Source: Flavobacteriia bacterium (GTDB lineage: Bacteria > Bacteroidota > Bacteroidia > Flavobacteriales_D > Crocinitomicaceae). Taken from it: a DNA stretch of 61,103 bases. Under the pieces are notes generated by a model that was given only the letters and a program-made list of their open reading frames with translations, was not told where the DNA came from and searched no databases. The position numbers and the translations under genes are program-made. The DNA lies in assembly GCA_016178305.1 (NCBI GenBank), contig JACOTM010000026.1:1-61103 (forward strand), in the 5' to 3' direction. The stretch's first letter is position 1. The number at the start of each line of letters is the position of its first letter. Below are positions 8,381 through 17,347 of the stretch, in pieces.

Positions 8381-10516
8381 TTATTTGTTAATTATTAATT
8401 TTTCAATTGTTTTAAAATTACTTCCACTAATTTGTATAAAATAAACACCTCCTTCAACAGCATTTAAATTAATCTCTTTTTTATAGAAAGCATCTTCTTT
8501 TTCTGAATCAATTTGTTCCATTACACGTCCAGAAGCATCTAAAATGGTAATTGTTACTTTTCCAATTGTTTCATTTTTCAATGTTAAAAGTACGTTGCCA
8601 TCGTTTGAAGGATTTGGAATTAATAATAATTCAGATAACGCTTGAATAGACTCATCATTCACTTGAATATCAGAACCATCTGTTCTCAACGTTGTTGAAG
8701 ATGTAGCCGCTTTTAAAGTATAGCAAGTTGATGAATTTGCACCGCTATAACCAGTTACTTTAATGTAATAAGTTGCTACTGTTGATGTATTGTAAACAAT
8801 CGTTTCCGCTGTTGTTCCTGTATTTTGGCTTGTTGCTAAAAGTGTTCCTGAACTATTATACAATCTCAAATCATAATCTGCCGGTAAATTTGTTAAAGTA
8901 ATTTTCATGTTTTTTGCAGTCGTAGAATTTGAAAATTTAAACCAGTCAATATCCGTTGAAGAACCTATTTTAGCCGTAATATTTGTATTAATTGTTATTG
9001 TTTTTGCAGCTGTTTTGGTTTCATTGGTTTCATAATTGTCAGTACAAGAAACTGGTGCTGCGGCTTGAATTGAAACAGAATAATCTTCCACTTCACCATA
9101 AGTGAACATTTCACAAGAACCTGTAATTGCTGCATCTTTCATCATAACACGCATTCTTGTTGTTCCGATTGTTGCTGCGGTTGGTACTGTAAAAGTTCCT
9201 GTAATTGCTGTTGAAGTAGCTGCGGAAGTATAAACTAATTCGCCCGCATCTTCAAAATCTAAATCTTTATTATAATCGATGAAAACTCTGAAATATTCGC
9301 TATAAGCAGAACCTGAAAATCCAGGAGTTAATTTAATTGAATTTACACTTCCGATAGCTAAATTAGTTGTAAGAGAAGTGAAATTTCCGTAACCATTATT
9401 TGAGGCTGTAGTGTTGTTAATTGTTCCTAAATTAACATTTGAAATCCATTCATATTGGGTATTTGAAGAACTAGAATTACAATAGGAGGCCGCGGGAGGA
9501 GTTGAACTTCCGCCACAACCATTTGAACTTAATATACTTGCTCGAGAGCCACCTGAAGCAAACAATGCTTGCATTCTACTTTTTTGTCCATTTGTAAACA
9601 TATACATGCAACCATCATCCGTGTAATCCATGTAATTCATAAACATTTCAGCGGTTGTTCCAGAACATTCTCCACTTCTAACCAAAGGGTGGGTTGGACA
9701 ACCAAAATTTTGCCCATAATCATTTCCTGTTCCATTACTTGTAGAACCTCCTTTTTGAGTCGGTGTGTCAGCTACTTGGTCGTTTCCACATCCCCCAGAT
9801 TGATCTCCTCCAATATGATATAAATTCAACCAATGTCCAATTTCATGGGTTGCTGTTCGACCTAAATTATAGGGTGCAGTTGCAGTACCTGTATTTCCAA
9901 AAGCAGTATAATTTATTACAACGCCATCTGAAGCTGCAGGACCACCAGGAAATTGAGCATAACCTAAAAGTCCATTTCCTAAATTACAAATCCATAAATT
10001 TAAATATTTAGAAGCGGCCCAGGCATCATCACCACCTTGTGCACTGTATTTTACTTTATCATCGTCGATAAAAGAAGTTACAGATGTTGCTTTCCGAATA
10101 ATTCCATTGGTAGCAGCTCCATTTGGATCAATAGAGGCTAAGCAAAAGTTAATTTCGCAATCAGCAACCGAAGAAGAAAAAGTTGATGGAGTTGAGGAAA
10201 CATCGGAATTTAATTTTCTAAAATCTTTATTTAAGATTGCAATTTGCGATTGAATTTGTGCATCCGAAATATTTTGCGAAGTTGTGTTATAAACAATATG
10301 AACAACGACTGGAATGTTGACAACTGTTTTTTGATATTCGCCTGATTTTATGACTTGTTGCGTAAAATTCTCGATGGCATCTCTTTCGATTTGAAGATTG
10401 GGATACTGTTGGAGGAGTTCTTCATGGTGGTGCATGGTTCCACAATTTCTTTGCGCATTTATTTTGCTGGAGAATAGCAAAAATAAAGACACAGTAATCA
10501 ATACTGTCTTTTTCAT
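8381..10516 (-). CDS. M43-type zinc metalloprotease with T9SS sorting domain
   Basis: 711 residues. Signal peptide (MKKTVLITVSLFLLFSSKINAQ), then a pappalysin/M43 catalytic domain whose zinc motif HEIGHWLNLYH gives His224, Glu225, His228 and His234; MFMNYMDYTDDGCMYMFTNGQ carries the Met-turn. A GEVEDY domain (FTYGEVEDYSVSI, about residue 475) and a bacterial pre-peptidase C-terminal-like domain follow (~490-600). The end is a T9SS type A sorting domain (LLLIPNPSNDGNV through VYFIQISG and KLIINK). It should be secreted through the T9SS and attached to or released from the cell surface. It has its own promoter (10547-10577) and terminator (8327-8364), so it is monocistronic. Confidence 0.93.
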   Translation of the reverse strand: MKKTVLITVSLFLLFSSKINAQRNCGTMHHHEELLQQYPNLQIERDAIENFTQQVIKSGEYQKTVVNIPVVVHIVYNTTSQNISDAQIQSQIAILNKDFRKLNSDVSSTPSTFSSSVADCEINFCLASIDPNGAATNGIIRKATSVTSFIDDDKVKYSAQGGDDAWAASKYLNLWICNLGNGLLGYAQFPGGPAASDGVVINYTAFGNTGTATAPYNLGRTATHEIGHWLNLYHIGGDQSGGCGNDQVADTPTQKGGSTSNGTGNDYGQNFGCPTHPLVRSGECSGTTAEMFMNYMDYTDDGCMYMFTNGQKSRMQALFASGGSRASILSSNGCGGSSTPPAASYCNSSSSNTQYEWISNVNLGTINNTTASNNGYGNFTSLTTNLAIGSVNSIKLTPGFSGSAYSEYFRVFIDYNKDLDFEDAGELVYTSAATSTAITGTFTVPTAATIGTTRMRVMMKDAAITGSCEMFTYGEVEDYSVSIQAAAPVSCTDNYETNETKTAAKTITINTNITAKIGSSTDIDWFKFSNSTTAKNMKITLTNLPADYDLRLYNSSGTLLATSQNTGTTAETIVYNTSTVATYYIKVTGYSGANSSTCYTLKAATSSTTLRTDGSDIQVNDESIQALSELLLIPNPSNDGNVLLTLKNETIGKVTITILDASGRVMEQIDSEKEDAFYKKEINLNAVEGGVYFIQISGSNFKTIEKLIINK

Positions 10517-10546
10517 AGTTTGTTATGTTTAATTTGTTTAGCATTA

Positions 10547-10577
10547 CAATTATAGTATAATTTTTTGATTTTTCAAA
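10547..10577 (-). promoter_or_regulatory. Bacteroidetes-type promoter of the M43 protease gene
   Basis: Read on the minus strand: TTTG (10577-10574), a 19-bp spacer, then TATAATTG (10554-10547), one mismatch from TAnnTTTG. It lies 31 bp above the start codon at 10516. Confidence 0.65.
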
Positions 10578-10738
10578 GCTTATTTGTGATTTTTTTAACG
10601 CTTCCTGGTAATTTGTTTAATTTTATTAATAGACCTGCTTTCTTTTTTAGAAAAGACAATGATTATTTAAATTGCAAATTTTTATTCTGTGGTAGTAATG
10701 AATTATTGAATTACCAATTACTAAATAAAAAATTAGGC

Positions 10739-10746
10739 TAACTTTG
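10739..10746 (+). promoter_or_regulatory. -7 promoter box of the TPR lipoprotein gene
   Basis: TAACTTTG fits TAnnTTTG and ends 26 bp before the ATG at 10773. No clear TTTG lies at the -33 position (10716-10719 is AATT). Confidence 0.5.
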
Positions 10747-10772
10747 TTTTAACGTTTTAAAAATAGAACTAA

Positions 10773-11792
10773 ATGAAATATTCAATATTTTTCGCCATTA
10801 CTTTATTGTTCAATTTAATATTAAGTTGTGGAAGTGGGTCAGCATCCAAAAAATCTACCCAAAATCTAGATAGTTTAGTCATAATGTATCCAGATAGTTT
10901 ACCTATACTAATTGCGCATGGTCGAAAAATGATAAAAGAATTTGATTTTTCAAAAGCAATTGAAGATGGTGCTAAAGCTTTTCATATTGATAGCAGTTCA
11001 ATTGAAACACGTTTATTATATGCAGACATATTGAATAATCGGCCTACTCGAAATTTTTCGGATGTAATGGAGGCACAAAGACATTATCAAATAATAATAA
11101 GAAAAGACCCTAAAAACTTAAAAGCATTAGTCGGAGTGGCAACTACTTTCAGTCAATTACATGACAATGAAAAAGCATTTCATTTTATTAATTCTGCCTT
11201 AAAAATTAATCCAAGATATAGAGATGCGTATGTATTAAAAGGGACTATTTATTTACAGATTGGAGATAAAAAACTTGCGAAATCTTCTTATGAAACAGCT
11301 GTTCAACAAGATCCTAAATTTTATGAGGCTTATTTAATGTTAGGAACTATTTATGAATCAGAGAAAAATCCTATATGCATTGAATATTATAAAACAGCAG
11401 CAAAAATCAAATCAAAATCACCTGATGTTTTATATTCTTTAGCGTATGCATATCAAAATTTTAATAAAATTGAGTCGGCTAAGAAACTTTACCGTAAAAT
11501 GATACAAATTGATACAAATTATCATGAAGCATTATTTCAATTAGGATATATTAAACAATACAATGACCATGAATTAGATAGTGCCATTTATTATTACAAA
11601 AGTGCCATTGAAACAAACAAAAAATTTGTGGAAGCATATCATAATTTAGGTCTTTGTTATGAAGAAAAAGGTGAATTAACACAAGCGTTAAATTGTTTTG
11701 CAGATGCTTTACATTACAATCCTAATTTTGAACTTTCGATTAAAGAAGCTAAAAATATTCAAAAAGATTTTGATTTTGAAAAGTTTAAATAA
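10773..11792 (+). CDS. TPR-repeat lipoprotein
   Basis: 339 residues. The N-terminal hydrophobic segment ends in a lipobox (LILSCGSG), so this is a lipoprotein. The body is a series of tetratricopeptide repeats from about residue 95 to 330, with clear units such as DAYVLKGTIYLQIGDKKLAK, YEAYLMLGTIYES and VEAYHNLGLCYEEKGELTQA. TPR lipoproteins of Bacteroidetes serve as scaffolds in the envelope; nothing here points to a specific partner. The stop codon is directly followed by the ATG of the membrane protein at 11793, so the two are probably one operon. Confidence 0.85.
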   Translation: MKYSIFFAITLLFNLILSCGSGSASKKSTQNLDSLVIMYPDSLPILIAHGRKMIKEFDFSKAIEDGAKAFHIDSSSIETRLLYADILNNRPTRNFSDVMEAQRHYQIIIRKDPKNLKALVGVATTFSQLHDNEKAFHFINSALKINPRYRDAYVLKGTIYLQIGDKKLAKSSYETAVQQDPKFYEAYLMLGTIYESEKNPICIEYYKTAAKIKSKSPDVLYSLAYAYQNFNKIESAKKLYRKMIQIDTNYHEALFQLGYIKQYNDHELDSAIYYYKSAIETNKKFVEAYHNLGLCYEEKGELTQALNCFADALHYNPNFELSIKEAKNIQKDFDFEKFK

Positions 11793-12401
11793 ATGAGGAT
11801 TAATCCAAAGTACATTCAAGTTATAGGTGATGCCGTTATTCCATTATTAGGCTTTTTTATCTGGAATTGGAGTTTATATTTTATCTTAATATTTTATTTT
11901 TTAGATCTTCTTGTAAAGGAAATAATTATTCAATTAAAAACAAAAAAAACGCGTGATTACCACTTTTCTCAAAGGACTATAGCCAATAATTTTCCTTGGT
12001 TTTGGAATAGTTGCTTAAGTTTTGTATTACTGATTGGAACTATTTATTTGGCGCATTTTATTCTTTCATTTTTACATCAAAATTTCAATCCTATAAAAGA
12101 AATTTTACTGTTTTGGAACTACAAAGATATGGGTGTTGAACAAGGTTATATACTCGTTCCATTATTAATATTAGCTGGATATATGCAATATAAAAATGAA
12201 TTTTTAGCCCCTAAAATGTTTGAACGTATTTCTTTATCTCATTTATGGAAACAGCATTTAACAGCTCAAATCCTAATTTTCTGTTTTGCGGCTTTAACGT
12301 TAGCTATTTTTCAATTTACCATTGTAAAAGAAGTTGTGTTGGTTTTAAGTATAATGGGTATTTCAACATTGTATCAATTTGTGAAATTAAAAAGAAATTA
12401 A
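11793..12401 (+). CDS. Integral membrane protein (202 aa), function unknown
   Basis: 202 residues with about five hydrophobic segments (e.g. VIGDAVIPLLGFFIWNW, YFILIFYFLDLLV, SFVLLIGTIYLAHFILSF, YILVPLLILAGYM and a C-terminal pair). The N-terminal part resembles the DUF6498 type of membrane protein, which I state with low certainty. It abuts the TPR lipoprotein gene with no gap and is 52 bp from yqhD, so it could be translated from the lipoprotein transcript. Confidence 0.75.
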   Translation: MRINPKYIQVIGDAVIPLLGFFIWNWSLYFILIFYFLDLLVKEIIIQLKTKKTRDYHFSQRTIANNFPWFWNSCLSFVLLIGTIYLAHFILSFLHQNFNPIKEILLFWNYKDMGVEQGYILVPLLILAGYMQYKNEFLAPKMFERISLSHLWKQHLTAQILIFCFAALTLAIFQFTIVKEVVLVLSIMGISTLYQFVKLKRN

Positions 12402-12436
12402 AGCAGTAATTGATTGAAAAACTTTCTAAATTTAAC

Positions 12437-12453
12437 ACCATAAAATTTATGGT
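12437..12453. promoter_or_regulatory. Perfect palindrome abutting the yqhD start codon
   Basis: ACCATAAAATTTATGGT (12437-12453) is a 17-nt perfect inverted repeat, 8 bp per arm, and the ATG follows directly at 12454. TAAATTTA at 12427-12434 could be a -7 box, which would put the palindrome around the transcription start. It may be an operator or an RNA hairpin that affects initiation. Confidence 0.5.
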
Positions 12454-13614
12454 ATGAATAATTTCGAATTTCAAAATCCAACTAAAATAATTTTCGGTAA
12501 AGGTACTATTTCAAAATTATCTGATGAAATCCCATCCAATGCTAAAGTACTTTTGCTTTATGGAAGCGGAAGTGTCAAAGAAAATGGTATTTACAAGCAA
12601 GTTATAAACGCATTATCCAATTATAATTTTATTGAATTTGGAGGAATTCCTGCTAATCCAGAATATGAAGTATTAATTGAGGCTTTAAAAATTATCAAAA
12701 AAGAAAAAATAACATTCCTTCTTGCTGTTGGTGGAGGATCTGTAATAGATGGCACCAAATTTTTGGCTTCAGCAGCATTATTTGACGGTGATGAACCATG
12801 GGATATTCTTTCTAAATATATTCGAACGGAAAAAGCAATGCCTTTTGGAACGGTGCTTACAATGCCTGCGACAGGTTCAGAAATGAATTCAGGTGCTGTA
12901 ATTACAAAAGCTTCAAGCAAAGAAAAATTAGGAATGGGAGGAACAGCCTTGTTTCCACAATTTTCAATTTTAGATCCGCAAGTAATTCAATCTATTCCAA
13001 AACATCAATTAGCCAATGGTATTACAGACGCTTTTTCACATGTTATGGAACAATACATGACTTATCCAATCCAAGCTAAACTACAAGATCGATTTGCTGA
13101 AAGTATCATGCAAACATTGATAGAAATTGCACCTACAATTCTTGAAAATCCAATGCACTATCAATCCGCAGCAGATTATATGTGGTGTTGTACGATGGCA
13201 TTAAATGGTTTGATTCAAAAAGGTGTTCCAACTGATTGGGCAATACATGCCATTGGTCATGAATTAACAGCTTTATACGGGATAGATCACGCACGCACCT
13301 TAGCCATTATTGCTCCGAGTCATTACCGTTATAATTTGGAAACTAAAAAAGAAAAGTTAGCTCAATTTGGTGAACGTGTTTGGGGAATTAATTCAGGAAC
13401 AAAAGAAGAAATAGCACTTAAAGCAATTGAAAAACTGGAAGACTTTTTCCATTTATTAAATATTTCTACTCGCCTTGGAGAATATACACCTGAATTTTTA
13501 GGAACAGCTGAAAAAATAGAAGCGCGATTTATACAAAGAAATTGGCTTGGTTTGGGAGAAAACAAAACTTTAAAACCAGAAGATGTTGCTAAAATTGTTA
13601 CTATGAGTTATTAA
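12454..13614 (+). CDS. yqhD: YqhD-type iron/zinc-dependent alcohol dehydrogenase
   Basis: 386 residues, closely following E. coli YqhD in length and order. YqhD is an NADPH-dependent aldehyde reductase that detoxifies short aldehydes and lipid-peroxidation products in the cytoplasm. The start NNFEFQNPTKIIFGKG matches the family; GGGS at 93-96 binds the nucleotide pyrophosphate. Metal ligands correspond one to one with YqhD: Asp192 and His196 (TDAFSHVMEQ), His265 (WAIHAIGHE) and His279 (GIDHA). It stands alone and is preceded by a palindrome touching the start codon. In Gram-negatives yqhD is commonly induced by electrophiles; the palindrome could serve such control. Confidence 0.9.
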   Translation: MNNFEFQNPTKIIFGKGTISKLSDEIPSNAKVLLLYGSGSVKENGIYKQVINALSNYNFIEFGGIPANPEYEVLIEALKIIKKEKITFLLAVGGGSVIDGTKFLASAALFDGDEPWDILSKYIRTEKAMPFGTVLTMPATGSEMNSGAVITKASSKEKLGMGGTALFPQFSILDPQVIQSIPKHQLANGITDAFSHVMEQYMTYPIQAKLQDRFAESIMQTLIEIAPTILENPMHYQSAADYMWCCTMALNGLIQKGVPTDWAIHAIGHELTALYGIDHARTLAIIAPSHYRYNLETKKEKLAQFGERVWGINSGTKEEIALKAIEKLEDFFHLLNISTRLGEYTPEFLGTAEKIEARFIQRNWLGLGENKTLKPEDVAKIVTMSY

Positions 13615-13721
13615 ATAATTTAGGTTTTGAGTTTCGAATTTTGAATTCAAAGGTTTTCATTCGTTATCAAAATTTAGAATTCAAATATATTTTCTATTTT
13701 TACGTAAAATTATTCAAGAAT

Positions 13722-15095
13722 ATGAGTTGTACCAATTGTAGTAGTGGAGGAGGAACTCCACGCGGATGTAAAAACAATGGTACTTGTAGTTCTGGTGGAT
13801 GTAATAAGTTAGAAGTGTATGATTGGTTGGCTAACATGACGTTACCAAGTACTCAAGCACCCTATGATATAGTTGAAGTAAGATTCAAAAACAGTAGAAA
13901 AAGCTTTTTTAAAAACTCAAAAAACATTTCTCTTCAAGTTGGTGATGTGGTTGTAGTGGAAGAAAGTCCTGGACATGATGTAGGTGTCATTTCAATTGTT
14001 GGAGAATTAACCAGAATACAAGTAAATAAAAAAGATTCCAATTTTAAACCGTTGGAAACAAAAAAAATTCATCGAATTGCTTCACAAGAGGATATCGATA
14101 AATGGGTAAAAGCACGTTCATTGGAAAAGTCTTTAATGTACAGATCCAGAACTTTAGCCATAGATTTAGGTTTGGAAATGAAAATTTCGGATGTTGAATA
14201 TCAAGGAGATTTATCCAAAGCTACATTCTATTATACTGCTGATGGACGAGTAGATTTTCGACAGTTGATAAAAAATATGGCGGAAGAATTTAAAGTTCGT
14301 ATAGAAATGCGACAAATTGGTTCACGTCAGGAAGCTTCACGTTTGGGAGGAATTGGATCTTGTGGAAGAGAACTATGTTGTTCTACATGGTTAACTGATT
14401 TTCGCTCAGTTTCTACTTCTGCTGCTCGTTATCAACAATTGTCCTTAAATCCGCAAAAATTAGCCGGACAATGCGGTAAATTGAAATGCTGTTTGAATTA
14501 CGAGTTAGATATGTATATCGAAACTTTAAAGTCTTTCCCAAAAGTTGACACAAAATTACGTACTGAAAAAGGAAATGCATATCATGTCAAAACAGATGTT
14601 TTCAAAAAACAATTGTGGTATGCTTATGAAGGAGATATGGCAAGTGGTTTAATTGCGCTAGCACCTGAAAGAGTTCGTGAAATTATTGAATTAAATATTG
14701 CTGGTAAAAAACCTGTTGACTTGGCTGAATACACAGCTCCTGTAGCAATTAAAGAACCCGATTATTCAAATGTTGTTGGTCAAGATAGTTTAAATCGTTT
14801 TGAACATACTTTCAATAAAAACAAAAATAAGAAAAAGAAAAAACCAAAAGCTAAAAATCCAAATAATGCTGCTGATGGAATTTCTGCTCCAATTGAAAAT
14901 GCTCCAAAACCAAAATTACAAACTAAACCTGCGCCATTAAAACCCGTAAATAAGCCAGAACATAAACCTGCTCAACAACCTGTTGCTCCGCAATTAAATG
15001 AAAATGGAGAACCTATTGTGAAAAAGAAGAAAAAGAAAAATTTCAAGAGAAAACCAAAGCCAAATAATTCCGTAAACAATGAAAATAATGCTTAG
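13722..15095 (+). CDS. ricT: RicT/PSP1-domain protein
   Basis: I chose the ATG at 13722 (MSCTNCSSGGGTPRG); 27 further codons are open upstream but read as non-coding AT-rich leader. 457 residues result. The Cys-rich N-terminus, the PSP1 core (SLEKSLMYRSRTLAIDLGL, EFKVRIEMRQIGSRQEA) and the cysteine set GIGSCGRELCCSTW plus GQCGKLKCCLNYE define RicT/YaaT, which in Bacillus is part of an Fe-S-containing complex that modulates RNase Y. A Lys/Pro-rich tail (from about residue 385) is typical of Bacteroidetes copies. It overlaps gldH by 17 bp, a conserved Flavobacteria pairing. Confidence 0.9.
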   Translation: MSCTNCSSGGGTPRGCKNNGTCSSGGCNKLEVYDWLANMTLPSTQAPYDIVEVRFKNSRKSFFKNSKNISLQVGDVVVVEESPGHDVGVISIVGELTRIQVNKKDSNFKPLETKKIHRIASQEDIDKWVKARSLEKSLMYRSRTLAIDLGLEMKISDVEYQGDLSKATFYYTADGRVDFRQLIKNMAEEFKVRIEMRQIGSRQEASRLGGIGSCGRELCCSTWLTDFRSVSTSAARYQQLSLNPQKLAGQCGKLKCCLNYELDMYIETLKSFPKVDTKLRTEKGNAYHVKTDVFKKQLWYAYEGDMASGLIALAPERVREIIELNIAGKKPVDLAEYTAPVAIKEPDYSNVVGQDSLNRFEHTFNKNKNKKKKKPKAKNPNNAADGISAPIENAPKPKLQTKPAPLKPVNKPEHKPAQQPVAPQLNENGEPIVKKKKKKNFKRKPKPNNSVNNENNA

Positions 15096-15549
15096 GATTT
15101 TTGTTTTTTTTATATTAATAAGTGGACTCTTCACCTCTTGTGGAGAGCAACCTTATTATGAAAAAGTATATTCATTTAAAAATAATACTTGGAGTCAAAG
15201 AGTTAAACCTCGCTTTGTTGTTGACATTAAAGATATTTCAAAACCATATAATTTTATTGTAACTATCCGCACTACAACGGACTACAAATACAGTAATTTA
15301 TGGATGTACATGAATACCCTAACTCCATCTGGTGAAAAAGGAAGAGAACCATTTCAAATGTATATCACAAACCCTGATGGAACATGGACAGGCATCAAAA
15401 CAGGCACTGTTGTTGAAAATTCCCTCTATTTCAAAAAACGGAAATTACCTAAAAAAGGGAAATATGTATTTACTTTAGAACAAGGAATTACAGAGTCTGT
15501 TATTGATGAAATTTTAGATATTGATTTAAGGGTTGAAGAAGCAAAATAA
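15079..15549 (+). CDS. gldH: GldH, gliding motility lipoprotein
   Basis: 156 residues. A signal peptide with lipobox (ISGLFTSCGE) is followed by a beta-rich domain with YEKVYSFKNNTWS and TDYKYSNLWMYM, the usual GldH pattern. GldH is an envelope lipoprotein needed for gliding and cell-surface protein movement in Flavobacterium. It is consistent with the T9SS cargo proteins elsewhere in the window. The gene starts inside ricT (overlap 15079-15095), so it is translationally coupled. Length matches the family (~150-160). Confidence 0.88.
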   Translation: MKIMLRIFVFFILISGLFTSCGEQPYYEKVYSFKNNTWSQRVKPRFVVDIKDISKPYNFIVTIRTTTDYKYSNLWMYMNTLTPSGEKGREPFQMYITNPDGTWTGIKTGTVVENSLYFKKRKLPKKGKYVFTLEQGITESVIDEILDIDLRVEEAK

Positions 15550-15666
15550 CAATTAAACAAGAAGGTGTTTTATATTCAACAAGATTGTATAAAAGTTCAA
15601 AAAACTAACAATTATCATTTTTCACTATAATCTAAACTTCTTACATTTAGCAAAAATTATAAAATT

Positions 15667-16191
15667 ATGATAGCTCCTTTTAATTTACATAAATGGATTG
15701 AAGAAAATAGAGATTTGTTAAAACCACCTGTTGGAAATAAATGCTTGTACAAAGAAGCTGGAGATTTCATCGTTATGGTCGTTGGTGGTCCAAATGCTCG
15801 AAAAGATTACCACTTTAATGAAAGTGAAGAATTATTTTACCAAATTGAAGGAGATGCTTTAGTTCGAATTCAAGAAAATGGAAAACCACGAGATATTGTA
15901 ATTAAAGAAGGAGACATTTTCTTATTACCTGGAAATACACCTCATTCTCCAATAAGAGGTGAAAATACTGTCGGTTTAGTAATTGAAAGAGTTCGTAAAG
16001 GAACAAATATGCAAGATGGTCTTTTGTGGTTCTGTGAAAAATGTAATCATAAGTTAAAAGAATACCGTTTTGGGTTGGATGATATTGAAAATGGATTCTT
16101 ACCGATGTTTAAAGAGTATTATGCGTCTGAAGAAATGAGAACATGCGACGAATGTGGTCACGTGATGGATACAGACCCTAGATTTGTATAA
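15667..16191 (+). CDS. nbaC: 3-hydroxyanthranilate 3,4-dioxygenase
   Basis: 174 residues, the short bacterial form. The enzyme opens the ring of 3-hydroxyanthranilate in tryptophan/kynurenine catabolism, leading to quinolinate. The cupin iron site is visible: DYHFNESEELFYQIEG (His, Glu) and LPGNTPHSPIR (His). The C-terminal rubredoxin-like metal site has WFCEKCNHKL and TCDECGHV, as in the family. No other kynurenine-pathway gene lies in the window, so it is an isolated member. It starts after a TACATTTA -7-like box at 15642-15649 and is followed by an inverted repeat. Confidence 0.93.
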   Translation: MIAPFNLHKWIEENRDLLKPPVGNKCLYKEAGDFIVMVVGGPNARKDYHFNESEELFYQIEGDALVRIQENGKPRDIVIKEGDIFLLPGNTPHSPIRGENTVGLVIERVRKGTNMQDGLLWFCEKCNHKLKEYRFGLDDIENGFLPMFKEYYASEEMRTCDECGHVMDTDPRFV

Positions 16192-16192
16192 A

Positions 16193-16261
16193 ATTCACTT
16201 CGACCTGCACTGTAGAGTTATTTCGATTTTGCTCAGAGATCTCTACAATGCGAAGTCGAAT
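16193..16261. repeat. Large imperfect inverted repeat after nbaC
   Basis: The left arm (16193-16217) and right arm (16241-16261) pair through CTTCG/CGAAG and GCACTGTAGAG/CTCTACAATGC with one mismatch. The loop contains TTTCGATTTTGCTCAGAG. The TTCGA...CTCAG vocabulary recurs near cysS and at 47985-48020, which suggests a dispersed intergenic repeat family. It probably ends the nbaC transcript as RNA structure. Confidence 0.6.
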
Positions 16262-16276
16262 GGTAATGAGTAATTC

Positions 16277-16309
16277 AAATGGTAACTGAGCATAGTCAAG
16301 TTACCATTT
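16277..16309 (-). terminator. Hairpin at the 3' end of the MDR oxidoreductase gene
   Basis: AAATGGTAACT (16277-16287) pairs with AGTTACCATTT (16299-16309), loop 11 nt. It overlaps the stop codon at 16301-16303 of the minus-strand gene. There is no clean U run after it, so it may stabilise or terminate only partly. Confidence 0.5.
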
Positions 16310-17347
16310 TACAGTAATTTTTCCCATAGATTTTCCACTTTCCAACAATGTATGTGCTTGATTAATAGAATCTATTTGGAATTCACCTCCTATTTGAGGT
16401 TGGATAATTCCTTTCTTATACAATTCAACTACTTGTTGCAAACAATACAATAATACTTCAGGCTTTTGATCTGCAATTTTAAGCATATTTATACCTAAAA
16501 TATTTTTGGAAGTCATCATTAATCCAATTGGTATCACAAGTCCCATTTTTTTTACAAAATTTAATTGTGAAAAAAAGCCCCATTTTTTACCTGAAAGTGC
16601 AGCCCCACCATATAAAAATAATTTACCTCCTGCTCCTAGTAACTTCAAATCATCTTTGAAGGATGAACCTCCTATTGGATTATAACTAATATCTAATTTA
16701 GATCCTTTTAAAATAGTTTCTATTTGCTCTGAATAATTGGAATGATTGTAATTGATGCTATAATCTGCCCCTAATTTTTCAACGAGTTCTCTTTTATTAT
16801 CATCTCCAATTTTTGCAAAAACAGTTGCTCCTCTATATTTTGCCAATTGAATTAATATTGATCCAACTCCTCCAGCTGCTGCATGAATCAAAACTTTTTC
16901 ACCTGGATAAATTGGAGCAATATAGGAAACCATATAAAAAGCCGTTACAGATTGTGTACACAATGCTAATGCAACAGAAGAATTTAAGTCATTTATTACA
17001 ACTATTGCTTGATCTGTAGAAATGACTTTTTTTGCATATCCTCCAAATCTACTAAATGCTAAAACTCGTTCGCCAAGCCATTTTGAATCAACATTTTTCC
17101 CAATTTGTATAATTGTTCCAACAACTTCATAACCAATCACACATGGCATTGCAGGAGCTTCTTTGTAAAGACCATTTCGAGCCATTACATCTGCATAATT
17201 CAACCCAAAAGCCTCTGTTTCAATAAGTACTTCATTCGCTTTTAAAGAATTTAATTCTATTACTAATCTTTTAAAAGCAATTTCGGGTTTTCCTTTTTGA
17301 ACTAGAACAATTGCTTCTGTTTTAATTTTTTCCATTTTTTCCTTCAA
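16301..17347 (-). CDS. Zinc-free MDR family NAD(P)H:quinone oxidoreductase-like protein
   Basis: 348 residues. Medium-chain dehydrogenase/reductase fold: N-terminal GroES-like part (EAFGLNYADVMARNGLY) and a Rossmann domain with LIHAAAGGVGSILIQLAKY, the nucleotide motif of quinone oxidoreductase/VAT-1-like enzymes. The catalytic-zinc ligands of alcohol dehydrogenases are absent, so a zinc-independent NADPH-dependent reductase is expected. The exact substrate cannot be read. The first 26 bp overlap the 3' end of rsmI (17322-17347), so the two are one transcript with the RDD gene upstream. Confidence 0.87.
   Translation of the reverse strand: MKEKMEKIKTEAIVLVQKGKPEIAFKRLVIELNSLKANEVLIETEAFGLNYADVMARNGLYKEAPAMPCVIGYEVVGTIIQIGKNVDSKWLGERVLAFSRFGGYAKKVISTDQAIVVINDLNSSVALALCTQSVTAFYMVSYIAPIYPGEKVLIHAAAGGVGSILIQLAKYRGATVFAKIGDDNKRELVEKLGADYSINYNHSNYSEQIETILKGSKLDISYNPIGGSSFKDDLKLLGAGGKLFLYGGAALSGKKWGFFSQLNFVKKMGLVIPIGLMMTSKNILGINMLKIADQKPEVLLYCLQQVVELYKKGIIQPQIGGEFQIDSINQAHTLLESGKSMGKITVKW

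Noticed and set aside
13641-13721. Upstream extension of RicT
   Set aside because: The 27 extra codons are AT-rich leader; the family begins at the Cys-rich segment encoded from 13722.
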